NCBI RefSeq assembly: GCF_022568835.1
Contig: NZ_JAKZHV010000004.1
Span: 62,001 to 126,000, forward strand
Source of the DNA: Arsenicicoccus piscis
GTDB lineage: Bacteria; Actinomycetota; Actinomycetes; Actinomycetales; Dermatophilaceae
Length of the DNA: 64,000 nt
Direction of reading: 5' to 3'
Shown: piece after piece, positions 9,033-20,289 of the stretch
Position numbering within the stretch: the stretch's first letter is position 1
Layout of the letters: each line of letters starts with the position of its first letter
Made by a program: the position numbers and the translations under genes
The notes under the pieces: model-generated
What the model saw: only the letters and a program-made list of their open reading frames with translations
The model's database searches: none
Told to the model about the DNA's origin: nothing

Positions 9033-10099
9033 GGCCGGGGCCGACGAACTCCCTGGTCGACGTGGCCGGCCTCGCGGTGGGCCACCGCACCCGAGACGAG
9101 CCGGGTTGGCTCACCGGCACCACCGTGGTGCGCCTGCCTGACGGGGGAGGGGTCGCCGGGGTGGACGTGCGCGGTGCCGCCCCCGGCACCCGGGAGACGG
9201 ACCTGCTCGACCCCCGCAACCTCGTAGACCGGGTGCACGCCCTGGCCCTCTCCGGCGGCTCCGCCCTGGGTCTCGCCGCGGCCGACGGGGTGGCCGAGGA
9301 GCTGCTGCGCCAGGGGGTGGGCTGGCCCATGGGGGCACCGGACGAGGTCGTGCCGATCGTGCCGGCCGCCATCGTCTTCGACCTCGGCCGAGGCGGGGTG
9401 TGGCGTCACCATCCGGTCGCCGAGGACGGCCGGGCCGCGCTGCTCGCCTGCACCACCGAGGCCGTCGCCCAGGGCTGCGTCGGAGCCGGCACCGGCGCCA
9501 AGGCGGGGAGCCTGAAGGGCGGCATCGGCTCGGCGTCGGTCGTGCTCGAGTCGGGTGCCACCGTGGCGGCCCTCGTCGTCTGCAACGCCGCCGGGGACGC
9601 CGTCGACCCGCGCACCGGACGCCTGTGGGGTGCCGCGCAGCTGCTGGACGAGGAGCGGGCGGGTCTCGCGGACGCTGGGCTCGCGGACGGCGGGCTGCTG
9701 GACGGTGGGCTGCTGGACGGTGGGCTGCTGGACGGCGGGTCCGACGGGGAGCCAGCTCAGCCGCATCGGCCAGGGATGGCCACCACGATCGGCGTGGTGG
9801 CCACCGATGTCGCCCTGACGAAGGCGCAGGCCCAGAAGATGGCGGGGATCGCGCACGACGGGTTGGCCCGAGCCCTCAAGCCGGTCCACACGATGGTCGA
9901 CGGCGACACCCTGTTCGCCGTCTCGACCGGAGCCCGGCCCACCCCGGAGCTGCCGGACCTGGTCGCCGTGCTCGAGGCGGGCGCCGACTGCGTCACCCGG
10001 GCGATCGTCCACGCGATGCTGGCGGCCACGTCGGTGGACCGCAGCGCCGACGGGGGCGCGGTCTACCCCAGCTATCGGGAGGCCCGGCGGGAGGCCTGA
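9029..10099 (+). CDS. P1 family peptidase (DmpA/ornithine-acetyltransferase fold)
   Basis: N-terminal-nucleophile hydrolase of 356 residues related to DmpA aminopeptidase and nylon-oligomer hydrolase. Features are LSGGSALGLAAADGV, the glycine-rich VGAGTGAKAGSLKGGIGS and VAALVVCNAAGDAVDP. The putative self-cleavage site with a Thr nucleophile is in MATTIGVVATDVALTK, followed by KMAGIAHDGLARAL and DGDTLFAVSTG. Just before the cleavage site lies a tandem GLLDGG repeat (bases 9662-9736) in what would be the end of the alpha chain. The GTG start overlaps the FNT stop by 4 nt. Substrate not predictable. Confidence 0.9.
   Translation: MRPGPTNSLVDVAGLAVGHRTRDEPGWLTGTTVVRLPDGGGVAGVDVRGAAPGTRETDLLDPRNLVDRVHALALSGGSALGLAAADGVAEELLRQGVGWPMGAPDEVVPIVPAAIVFDLGRGGVWRHHPVAEDGRAALLACTTEAVAQGCVGAGTGAKAGSLKGGIGSASVVLESGATVAALVVCNAAGDAVDPRTGRLWGAAQLLDEERAGLADAGLADGGLLDGGLLDGGLLDGGSDGEPAQPHRPGMATTIGVVATDVALTKAQAQKMAGIAHDGLARALKPVHTMVDGDTLFAVSTGARPTPELPDLVAVLEAGADCVTRAIVHAMLAATSVDRSADGGAVYPSYREARREA
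9662..9736 (+). repeat. 15-bp in-frame tandem repeat in the P1 peptidase
   Basis: Five consecutive 15-nt units encode GLADA, GLADG, GLLDG, GLLDG and GLLDG. The last three units (9692-9736) are nearly identical (gggctgctggacggt). The unit length keeps the reading frame, so copy-number change would lengthen or shorten the linker before the predicted autoproteolysis site without breaking the protein. Confidence 0.9.
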
Positions 10100-10136
10100 C
10101 CAGCCTCGAGTGGTCACCAATCACCCGTCTAGGTGC

Positions 10137-10149
10137 ATACATCGTGTAT
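10137..10149 (+). promoter_or_regulatory. Perfect palindrome upstream of the GGDEF/EAL gene
   Basis: ATACA-tcg-TGTAT is a perfect inverted repeat in the 140-bp gap after the P1 peptidase gene, about 90 bp before the GGDEF/EAL start. It is unusually AT-rich for this genome. It could be an operator for the downstream gene; no regulator can be named. Confidence 0.3.
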
Positions 10150-10239
10150 CGACCGCGTGACTCTTTGTGATCGGGCTAAGCTCGGGAGACAGATCCGGCC
10201 GGTCGCGGCGGGGCACCGGCACGGCGGACGGGAGTGGCG

Positions 10240-12662
10240 ATGAGCGGGGTGGCTGCTGCCGTCGTGCTCGGGGTCTTCGTCGTCGTCTTCGTCCCCACGT
10301 TCCTGGTCGGGCGCCGCGCTCCCGAGGTGCGGTCGTCCTTCCCCGCCGGCCTGGGGATGCTCGTCGCCGGCACGGTGGTCGGTGACGGCGGGCGCATCTG
10401 GCTCGACCAGACGGTCCTGTCGCTGGTGTTCAACCGAGATCGCGACCCTCGGCCTCGTGCTCGTCTTCTACTCGACGATGACGACGTGGGTCGAGGTGCT
10501 GAGCGAGTCCTGGCTGATCGGCGGCTGTCTCACGCTCATCGGCCTGCTGCCGGTGCTGGTGGTGCTGGACCCACCGACCCCCCTTGGGACCAGTCTCGAC
10601 ATCATCCAGGTCAGTCTCGCGCTGTTCGTGTTCCACGCGGTGTCGCGGACGCTGACGGTGACCCTGCCGACCGCCGGCCCGGCCCGCCTCGTCGCGCAGA
10701 CCGTCCTGATGGTCCGGGTCCTGGCCTGGAGCTGCATCGCGGCGCACGGGATGGGGCTGCTCCCCAACGGCATGACGGCGGCCAAGGTCTTCCACCTCCT
10801 GCTGATCCCGACCGCGCTGGCGCAGCTGCTCAACTACCGCAACGCGTCCAACCGGACGCGCTACTACAAGTCGATCGAGACGTCGCCCGTCCTGCCGTAC
10901 GTGCTGGCCACCATCGTCGTGGCGATGGTCGCGACCGTCCTCACGTTCTACCAGGACGCGGAGCGGCTGCCGGTGCTGGTCCTCGCCGCCGGCTGCGCGA
11001 TCGCGCTCCTCGTCCGTCAGGTCGTGGGCAACCACCGGCTCTCGACGATGATCCTGCACAGCCGCGAGCAGGAGCACTACTTCCGAACCCTCGTGCAGGA
11101 CTCCACCGACGTCATCATGATCTGCGACGACGCCGGCCGGCTGCGCTACGTCTCACCCGCCGTGGAGAACCTGCTCCCGGCCGAGGCGGGGGTCCCCAAG
11201 GAGGGTGACCGGGTCAACGAGGTGCTCGGTGTGGCCGAGGACCGGCTGCTGGCCTCCCTCGCCAGCGTCCGGGCCGGGGACCAGCTGCTCGTGGAGGGCC
11301 GGCGGGGCGAGCAGGTGCTCGAGGCCTCGCTCACCCCGCGCGGGGACGAGTTCGTGCTGTCCGTCCGTGACGTGAGCGAGCGGGACCGGCTGCGGGAGCG
11401 GTTGCACGACATGGCCTTCCATGACGCCCTCACCGGGCTCGCCAACCGGCACCGCCTGCTCGAGGAGGTCGGCGAGCTGCTGGTCCTGCAGGCCACCGCT
11501 CGTGGTCGGGGCAGCGGTTCGGTGACCGCCCTGTTCATCGACCTCGACCGGTTCAAGTCGATCAACGACGCCAGCGGCCACCACGTCGGTGACGCCTTCA
11601 CCGTCGAGGACGTGGCGCAGCGCATCCACGAGGCCCTCGTCGAGCCATTCACCGCTGACGAGCGGGTCTACCAGATCGGCGCGTCGATCGGGATCGCGCA
11701 GGCCCAGCCCGGCGTCAGCGCCGAGGAGCTGATCCAGCGCGCCGACCTCGCGATGTACGAGGCCAAGCAGGCGCGGCGCCCGTGGCGGGTATACGAGCCC
11801 GCGATGTGGGCCACCGTGCAGTCCCAGCCCGAGGCCGACCAGCTGATCGCTCGTAGCTGGGGCCCGCAGTCGGCCGTGATGTTCGTGCAGCCGGTGGTGT
11901 TCACCCGCACCTTCGCCGTGCACTCCACCGAGGCGCTGCTGCGCTGGCGGGTGGCCGACGGCGTGGTCGGCTCGCCGAGCGCGGTCCTCGGGTTCGCCCA
12001 GCGCACCGGCCGGCTGGCCGCGCTGACCGACTGGATGCTCGCCATGGCGGTCGACGAGCTGGCCGAGCGCCGGCTGGTCGACGTGCCGATCGCCGTCAAC
12101 ATGCCGCCCCAGCTGCTCACCAACCCGGCGACCATCGACCAGCTCGCTGTGCGCTGCGGGGTCGGCAGGTGCCCGCGTCGCGGCTGCACCTGGAGATCAC
12201 CGAGGAGGCGATGGTCGAGCAGGGCACCCGCGGCCTGGACGCCCTGCACCGGCTGCGCGAGCAGGGATTCAAGCTGCACGTCGACGACTTCGGCACGGGC
12301 TACTCCTCGCTCAGCTACCTGATCCGGCTGCCCGTCGACGCGATCAAGATCGACCGCTCGTTCGTCTCGGTGCTGCCGCGCTCCACCGCGGCACGGTCCG
12401 TGGTCATGGGGTGGTCTCGCTCTCGCGCGAGCTCGGCGTCGACCTCATCGGTGAGGGCGTGGAGTCCCCGGAGGAGCACGAGTGGCTGGTGCGGCTCGGC
12501 GTGCCGCTCGCCCAGGGCTACTGGTATGCCCGTCCCGAGGACGTCGGTGACGTCGCCGACCGGGGGTCGCTGGCGTCCTGGTCGAGCGCCAACCACGCCG
12601 TGCTGGCGCGGGCCCGCGGAGTGCTCGCGTCACGCCCGCGACCATTTGCACTCGGAGGGTGA
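10240..12662 (+). pseudogene. Membrane-anchored GGDEF/EAL protein, disrupted by three frameshifts and an internal deletion
   Basis: In order, the pieces read: an N-terminal membrane domain with several helices (starting MSGVAAAVVLGVFVVVFVP), a PAS-like domain (YFRTLVQDSTDVIMICDDAG), a GGDEF-type domain beginning LTGLANRHRLLEE, then an EAL phosphodiesterase domain (LHLEITEEAMV, VDDFGTGYSSLSYL, AIKIDRSFV). The frame changes near 10433 (after VLSLVFN), near 12165 (before VPASRLHLE) and near 12412 (before VVSLSRELG). In the GGDEF domain GHHVGDA is followed directly by FTVEDVAQRI, so about 45 residues including the GGDEF signature are missing. If the frameshifts are errors the protein would still lack cyclase activity but keep EAL residues, including the TGYSS loop. 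ATG 10240 follows gggag. Confidence 0.8.
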
Positions 12663-12671
12663 GAGTGCTAA
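12645..12671 (+). promoter_or_regulatory. CIRCE operator 1, overlapping the groL promoter
   Basis: TTTGCACTC, 9-nt spacer, GAGTGCTAA: one mismatch from the CIRCE consensus bound by the repressor HrcA. A promoter is embedded in it: TTGCAC (12646-12651), 17-nt spacer, TAATCA (12669-12674). Binding of HrcA would therefore block RNA polymerase directly. Confidence 0.9.
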
Positions 12672-12679
12672 TCATGGTC

Positions 12680-15148
<2,469 letters not shown>

Positions 15149-15149
<1 letters not shown>

Positions 15150-16073
15150 TGCCGCGCAAGGACGTCGGCCTCGCGACGATCGTCGTGCTCATCTGGGGGG
15201 TCAACTTCGTCGCGGCGAAGTACGGCATGGAGGTCATCCCGCCGCTGCTCTTCGCGGCCCTGCGGTTCACCCTCGTGGCGCTGCCCGCCGTGTTCTTCGT
15301 GCGGCCACCCGGCAACGGTTGGAAGACGGTCGTCGGCTGTGGGGCGACCATGGCCATGGGGCAGTTCGGGTTGCTCTACACCGCGATGAACCTCGGCATG
15401 CCGGCCGGGCTCGCCTCCCTCGTGCTGCAGATCCAGACGGTCTTCACGGTGACCATCGCGGCCTGGCTGCTGCGGGAGCGACCCACCTCGAGCCAGCTGC
15501 TCGGCATCGCCATCGGCGTGCTCGGGATGGCGGTCGTGGGTGGGCAGTTCGTCGCGGACGCCCCGGCCCTGCCGTTCGTGCTGACGATCGCGGCGGCGAT
15601 GTCGTGGGCCACCGGCAACGTGCTCACTCGGCGCCGCCCACCGCGCGACGGCTTCTCGCTGGTGGTGTGGTCGGCGATCGTCGCCCCGGTGCCGCTCCTC
15701 GTCGGGTCGCTGCTGCTCGAGGGGTGGGGTGCCGACGTGCACGCCCTCACCCACCTGACCTGGCCCTCGCTCGGCGGGCTCGCGTTCGTGACCTATGGCG
15801 CGTCCATGGCGGGCTACGGCATCTGGAACCTGCTGCTGTCGCGGCACAGCGCGGCCGTCGTCGCCCCGTGGTCGATGTTCGTGCCGCCCATCGGCACCGT
15901 TGCGGCGTTCTTCTACAACGGCGAGACGCCGACGCTGCTCGGCATCGTCGGTGGAGTCATCACCATCGCCGGCGTGCTGCTCGCCCTCGGTGTCGGCGGT
16001 CGGCGCCGGGCCGACGTGCCCGACCGGGCGCACCCGCCGGCCGAGCCCGCCGGCCGAGCCCGCCGGCCTGTAG
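15149..16073 (+). CDS. EamA/RhaT-family transporter (DMT superfamily), 3' end altered by a 13-bp duplication
   Basis: Ten-helix metabolite exporter with two EamA repeats, starting MPRKDVGLATIVVLIWGVNF and resembling the O-acetylserine/cysteine exporter group. As written the frame runs past the expected end to 16480, fully antisense to the WXG100 gene. The cause is a 13-bp unit (cgccggccgagcc) present twice at 16035-16060: with a single copy the protein would end HPPAEPAGL at the TAG 16071-16073 and be 303 residues, a normal length. I therefore place the end at 16073. The start overlaps the YdeI-like stop. Confidence 0.82.
16035..16060 (+). repeat. 13-bp tandem duplication that removes the EamA stop codon
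   Basis: cgccggccgagcc occurs twice in direct succession, followed by a partial third copy cgccggcc. As 13 is not a multiple of 3, the duplication shifts the EamA frame away from the TAG at 16071-16073. Confidence 0.85.
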
Positions 16074-16102
16074 CACGGGCTGGTCGGGGCGCTCGTCGGC
16101 GG

Positions 16103-16396
16103 TTACCGCGCAAACATGGCCGTGTTGGCCTGCTCGGTCTCGGCGTACTGCGCACCCGCCTGGGCGAGCAGGTGGTTGATGGAGTCGAGGCTCTCGCGCA
16201 CCTGGGCCTGGGTGGCGCGCCACTGCTCCATCACCGACTGGAAGCCGGCCGAGGCCGACCCCTGCCAGGCGTCCTGGAGACCGGTGAGCCGGGCCATCAA
16301 GGTGGCCACCTGGGCCTCGATGTCGCCGGAGATGCGGGCGACGTCACCGGAGGCGGCGACGATGCGGTCGGTGTCGACGCGGAACTGGGCACTCAT
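16103..16396 (-). CDS. WXG100 family (ESAT-6-like) protein
   Basis: A 97-residue helical-hairpin protein typical of substrates of type VII secretion. It starts MSAQFRVDTDRIVAASGDV, and the turn motif W-x-G appears as DAWQGSASAGFQ near the middle; heptad-like helices surround it. ATG 16396 is preceded on this strand by aaggagct. No EccC, EccB or other secretion component, and no partner WXG100 gene, lies within the window. It may be a scaffold or a substrate secreted by a system encoded elsewhere, as in many Micrococcales. Confidence 0.9.
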   Translation of the reverse strand: MSAQFRVDTDRIVAASGDVARISGDIEAQVATLMARLTGLQDAWQGSASAGFQSVMEQWRATQAQVRESLDSINHLLAQAGAQYAETEQANTAMFAR

Positions 16397-16651
16397 GGGG
16401 AGCTCCTTGCTGGTGGTCGTGTTCGGTGTAGTGGGCCGCTGATTAATGGGTTTGCCAGCGTTTGCGTGCACTCACTATGACTGATCCTCGGCCCGGTCGG
16501 CTGGAGTTGTCCACAGGCTCGGCCCGGCACGGTCTACCGGATCGTGCGCAGCCGAGTTGCTCAGCCAGGGATCGCCACCTGGCCGTCTAGGCTGACCCGA
16601 GCCGGCCGGCCCCGAGCCTGCTGCCGGCTGACGCGAGCAGGAGGTGACGGC
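16397..16651. promoter_or_regulatory. Divergent intergenic region between the WXG100 and Nudix genes
   Basis: 255 bp holding the promoters of both genes. The left part (16430-16475) is AT-richer than its surroundings (ctgattaatgggtttgcc) and probably carries the WXG100 promoter. TAGGCT near 16588 is a plausible -10 box for the Nudix gene. I see no strong repeat or RNA element. Confidence 0.35.
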
Positions 16652-17449
16652 GTGGCGCTGTGGGTCGATCGACCGATCTGGCCGGCGCACGGCACCGTCT
16701 TCGCGCACCTGGTGAGCGACACCTCCCTGGCCGAGCTGCACGCGTTCGCCCAGGTGGTGGGCCTGCACCCGCGCAGCTACGACGGGGACCACTACGACGT
16801 GCCGCACCGGCGCTGGGACGAGGTGGTCGCGGCCGGGGCACTGGTGGTCGACGGTCGCGAGATCACTCGGATGCTGGTGCGGACGGGGCTGCGCTTCCGC
16901 AAGCGCAAGGGCGAGCGACCGCTGGCTGCGCTGCCCGACGCGCTGAGCTTCCTCGACGTGCCGCACCGACTCGACATCGTCGCCTCGCAGCTCACGCCAC
17001 CTGACCGCACGACGGTGGGTGCGGCGACCTTCGTCTTCGACCGCGGTGATCGAGTCCTGTTGGTGCACAACGTCCGTCGCGACACCTGGGAGGCTCCGGG
17101 CGGCATGCGCGAGCTGCCCGAGCCGATCTCCCACACGGCGCTGCGCGAGCTGCGGGAGGAGACCGGGCTGGTGCTGGAGCCGGGACGGCTGCGGCCCGTG
17201 GGCTACGAGCGGCTGACGCTGCGGACCCCGAGCAGTCAGCAGCGCTGGCCGCACGTCGACAACCACATCGCGGTCTACGCCGCCCATCTGCCGCAGCGCG
17301 AGCCGGTGGTCGCGCCGGTGCTCCAGGACGTGAGCGGTGCGCAGTGGGTGCCGGTCGCGGTGGCGCGCGAGCGCAGCGGTGCGCTGCCGTGGTGGCCGCT
17401 GCTCGAGCACTACGTCAGCTCAGACGCCTTCGCTCCCGGGCGAGGTTGA
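16652..17449 (+). CDS. DUF4031 and Nudix hydrolase fusion protein
   Basis: The N-terminal 85 residues (ALWVDRPIWPAHGTVFAHL, SYDGDHYDVPHRRWDE) form a DUF4031 domain. The rest is a Nudix hydrolase whose box is split as GGMRELPEPISHTALRELREETGL, keeping the REExGL core needed for metal binding. Nudix enzymes cleave nucleoside diphosphates linked to another group; the substrate here is unknown. GTG 16652 has an almost perfect Shine-Dalgarno sequence (aggaggtgac) 4 nt upstream. Its 3' end overlaps the convergent HD-domain gene by 35 bp. Confidence 0.88.
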   Translation: MALWVDRPIWPAHGTVFAHLVSDTSLAELHAFAQVVGLHPRSYDGDHYDVPHRRWDEVVAAGALVVDGREITRMLVRTGLRFRKRKGERPLAALPDALSFLDVPHRLDIVASQLTPPDRTTVGAATFVFDRGDRVLLVHNVRRDTWEAPGGMRELPEPISHTALRELREETGLVLEPGRLRPVGYERLTLRTPSSQQRWPHVDNHIAVYAAHLPQREPVVAPVLQDVSGAQWVPVAVARERSGALPWWPLLEHYVSSDAFAPGRG

Positions 17450-18101
17450 GACGCGCCGCCGCGTCCCAGCGCGCGTGCGCGTGCTCGGTCGCGTAGAGCC
17501 GGTCCCGGTCCGCGAGCGGGCCGAGGATCGCGCTGCGGCCGGCGGCGTAGAGGTCGTCGGGGACGTGCGCGTACTCCCGGCGGACCTGGGCGCAGTACTC
17601 GTCGAAGCGCTCGGGCGGCGCCGCGAGGATCCACAGGTCAGCGTCGAGGAAGACCGGGACGCTGGGGACGGGGTTGCCACCGTGGGCCTCGTGGCTGGAG
17701 AGTTCCTGGCTGCTGGCGTCGTGGCTGGTGGTGAGGTCGACCAGGGTGACGACCGCGGCGATGTCGTCGGTGGACGTCCGGAGCGCCTCGAGCGCGGTGA
17801 GAGCCAGCTCGGCGCTCGCGCGCTCGTTGGCGCCGGCCGGGGCTGTGGGGTCGTAGATCGCGTCGTGGAACCACGCGGCCACCCGGGCGACCAGCAGGTC
17901 GTGTGGCGCCAGACCCGTCTCGGACGCCAGCTCGGTGATGGCGACCAGCATCTCGGCGAGGTGCCGCAGGTCGTGGTAGTGCCGCTGCGGCTCGGCCCAG
18001 CGGGTCACGAGGTCGGTGGCGAGTGCCTGCACGGCGGGATCGGTCGCGGTCGGCGCAAGGGCGCGAAGGTCGGCGGCGCAGGCCGCGGCGAGCGGGTCCA
18101 T
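17415..18101 (-). CDS. HD domain-containing protein (predicted phosphohydrolase)
   Basis: A 228-residue protein with metal-ligand motifs of the HD superfamily: HYHDLRHLAEML near residues 40-52 and AAWFHDAIYD near 73-82, followed by NERASAELAL and a late LDADLWILA. Such proteins hydrolyse nucleotides or metal-activated phosphoesters. In actinobacteria similar proteins are annotated as predicted metal-dependent HD phosphohydrolases. A SSQELSSHEAHGG loop interrupts the second half. It lies 37 nt downstream of helD on the same strand and may be co-transcribed with it. Confidence 0.82.
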   Translation of the reverse strand: MDPLAAACAADLRALAPTATDPAVQALATDLVTRWAEPQRHYHDLRHLAEMLVAITELASETGLAPHDLLVARVAAWFHDAIYDPTAPAGANERASAELALTALEALRTSTDDIAAVVTLVDLTTSHDASSQELSSHEAHGGNPVPSVPVFLDADLWILAAPPERFDEYCAQVRREYAHVPDDLYAAGRSAILGPLADRDRLYATEHAHARWDAAARLNLARERRRLS

Positions 18102-18138
18102 GGCACTCAGTCTGACACCGACGCTATGCGATGAGTGC

Positions 18139-20253
18139 TCAGTCAGCGTGCTCGGTCAGCGCATCGGGCAGCGGGTCGGCGTGCAGGACGACGAGGCGGG
18201 TCACGGCGCGAGTGAGGACGACGTAGAGCCGTCGCAGACCGGTGCGCTCGTCGGGCTCGGCCGCCGCGATCGCGGCCGGTTCGAGCACGACGACCGTGTC
18301 GAACTCCAGACCCTTGGCGACCGTGGCGGGTACGACGTCGACGCGGTGCTCGATGTCACCGTGCCCAGCGCCGAGCACGCCGTGGCCGATCTCCTTGCTG
18401 CTCAAGGCTGTTGAGGCGTCGTTCGTCCAGGCGTCCGGCACGATGACTCCGACCGAGCCGGGCTCGGCGAGCGCCTCGGCCACGGTCTCGGCCATCCGTG
18501 CCGAGAGGTCGGCGGCCGCGAGCTGCACGATGTCCAGCCGACCTTGGTTGTCGCGCACCGAGATCGGCGCGGCGAGACCCGGGGCCATGTGCGGCAGCAA
18601 CCGGGCCGCGAGCTCGATCACCGCTGCCGGCACCCGGAATCCCTGACGCAGCTCGGTGACCTCGCCGGCGCGTCCGAGGTGGTGCAACGACTCCGCCCAG
18701 GACGTCGTCGACCACGGGGTGGTGCCCTGGGCGATGTCGCCGAGCACGGTGGCCGCGCTGGTGGCGCACCGTCGACCGACCGCGCGCAGCTGCATCGGGG
18801 ACAGGTCCTGCGCCTCGTCGAGGACGACGTGTCCGAGGCTCGGCGTGCGGTTGAGCAGGTCGGCGAGCTCGTCGAGCAGCGTCGTGTCGGCCACCGACCA
18901 GCGGACGCTGCGTGCGGTGCGAGGAGCCTTGTCCCACAGCAGCATTCGCTGCTCCTCCGGTGTGAGCCCGCGACTGTGCCCAGTCGAGTCTCTCGCTGCG
19001 GGGTCTTCGTCGTCCGGGCCGACCGAGCCCTCCGAGCAGGCAGCCAGGAGCTCCGCGTCGGTGAACAGCCGGTGCAGGACGGCGCGTGGCTCGAGCTTGG
19101 GCCAGAGGGCGTCGGCACAACGACGCACGGGCGCGCTCCGCGCCACGGCGTCCTGGACCCGGTCGTCGGGGGAGTCTCCGGCGCGCTCCATCTGCAGCAG
19201 CACGGCATGGGCGAGCCGCTGCGGCAGCATGGCGCGAGCCGCTTCGTAGCGCACGCCTCGCGATCTCAGCTCGTCGATCAGCTCGCGCACCTCGTAGGCC
19301 GGGACGCGCCACTTCCGGGCGCCGCGCGGCACCACGAGGGCCTCGTCCGGCTCGCCGACGTGCGACCACACCGCTCGACGCAGCACCTCCGCCATCCGGG
19401 CGTCGCCCTTGAGGGCCGCGACGGCGGTGGGGTCGGTGCCGGTGGCCGGAGCCACGGCCGCGACGAGGTCCTCGACGGTCGTGTGGGTAACCTCGACCTC
19501 GCCCAGGGTGGGCAGCACCTGACCGATGTGCTCGAGGAAGGCCCGGTTCGGTCCGATCACGAGCACGCCCTGACGGGAGAGCCGCTCCCGGAAGGCATAG
19601 AGCAGCCAGGCCGCCCGGTGCAGGCCGACCGCGGTCTTGCCGGTGCCGGGTGCGCCCTGGATGCACACGGTCGTGGCGTCGTCGACGCGCACCAGCTCGT
19701 CCTGCTCGGGCTGGATGGTCGCGACGATGTCCCGCATCGGGCCGACGCGCGGACGCTCGATCTCCTCGGCCAGGATCTGTGAACGTCCTTGCACCTCAGC
19801 GGGATCCAGCAGGTGCTCGTCCTCGAACGCCGTGATCCGGCCGTGGTCGAAGCCGAATCGGCGACGCAGCAGCACCCCCATCGGTGCGCTGCGCGACGCG
19901 CGGTAGAACGCCGTGCTCATCGGCGCCCGCCAGTCGATCACCAGCGGGTCGCCCGCGTCGTCGGTCACGTGCCGACGACCGATGTAGAACCGTTCCCCGG
20001 CCTCGGCGTCGACAGCCCCGGCGTCGCCCCCGGACACAGCCACCTGGTCTACCCGTCCGAAGAAGAGGGCCCGGGTGGGGTCGTCCTCGAGGGAGCGAGC
20101 CCGGTGCCACAGCGTGGCGGCGAGGATCTCACCCGCGATCTTGTCGCCGCCGTGGGCCTCGAGCGCGAGGGTGCGCCCCCGCATGGCCGCGAGGGCCGCC
20201 CGGGTGCGGGTGAGGTAGGCCTGCTCGTGGGTCAGCGCATCGTCGGCAGGCAC
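18139..20253 (-). CDS. HelD-like superfamily 1 helicase/ATPase acting on RNA polymerase
   Basis: UvrD-related ATPase of 704 residues that lacks a classic helicase accessory layout and matches actinobacterial HelD, which releases stalled RNA polymerase. Walker A is GAPGTGKTAVGLHRAAWLLY, Walker B is VVLDEAQDLSPMQLRAVGRR, and VVVLEPAAI with LYVVLTRAVTRLVVLH is the C-terminal motif V/VI region. The N-terminal coiled region (QAYLTRTRAALAAMRGR) is the part that enters the polymerase secondary channel in known HelD proteins. GTG 20253 is chosen because TAGGGT (20262-20267, minus strand) lies 8 nt upstream; a TTG at 20262 is possible. Some relatives give rifamycin tolerance, but no rifamycin-associated element is visible. 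Confidence 0.85.
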   Translation of the reverse strand: MPADDALTHEQAYLTRTRAALAAMRGRTLALEAHGGDKIAGEILAATLWHRARSLEDDPTRALFFGRVDQVAVSGGDAGAVDAEAGERFYIGRRHVTDDAGDPLVIDWRAPMSTAFYRASRSAPMGVLLRRRFGFDHGRITAFEDEHLLDPAEVQGRSQILAEEIERPRVGPMRDIVATIQPEQDELVRVDDATTVCIQGAPGTGKTAVGLHRAAWLLYAFRERLSRQGVLVIGPNRAFLEHIGQVLPTLGEVEVTHTTVEDLVAAVAPATGTDPTAVAALKGDARMAEVLRRAVWSHVGEPDEALVVPRGARKWRVPAYEVRELIDELRSRGVRYEAARAMLPQRLAHAVLLQMERAGDSPDDRVQDAVARSAPVRRCADALWPKLEPRAVLHRLFTDAELLAACSEGSVGPDDEDPAARDSTGHSRGLTPEEQRMLLWDKAPRTARSVRWSVADTTLLDELADLLNRTPSLGHVVLDEAQDLSPMQLRAVGRRCATSAATVLGDIAQGTTPWSTTSWAESLHHLGRAGEVTELRQGFRVPAAVIELAARLLPHMAPGLAAPISVRDNQGRLDIVQLAAADLSARMAETVAEALAEPGSVGVIVPDAWTNDASTALSSKEIGHGVLGAGHGDIEHRVDVVPATVAKGLEFDTVVVLEPAAIAAAEPDERTGLRRLYVVLTRAVTRLVVLHADPLPDALTEHAD

Positions 20254-20289
20254 GAGGAGCAACCCTACTCCACTGTCTTCGGGAAGGGA

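Noticed and set aside
20254..20289. Rifamycin-associated element upstream of helD
   Set aside because: The 36-bp gap holds no inverted repeat of the expected type; only a possible -10 box is present.
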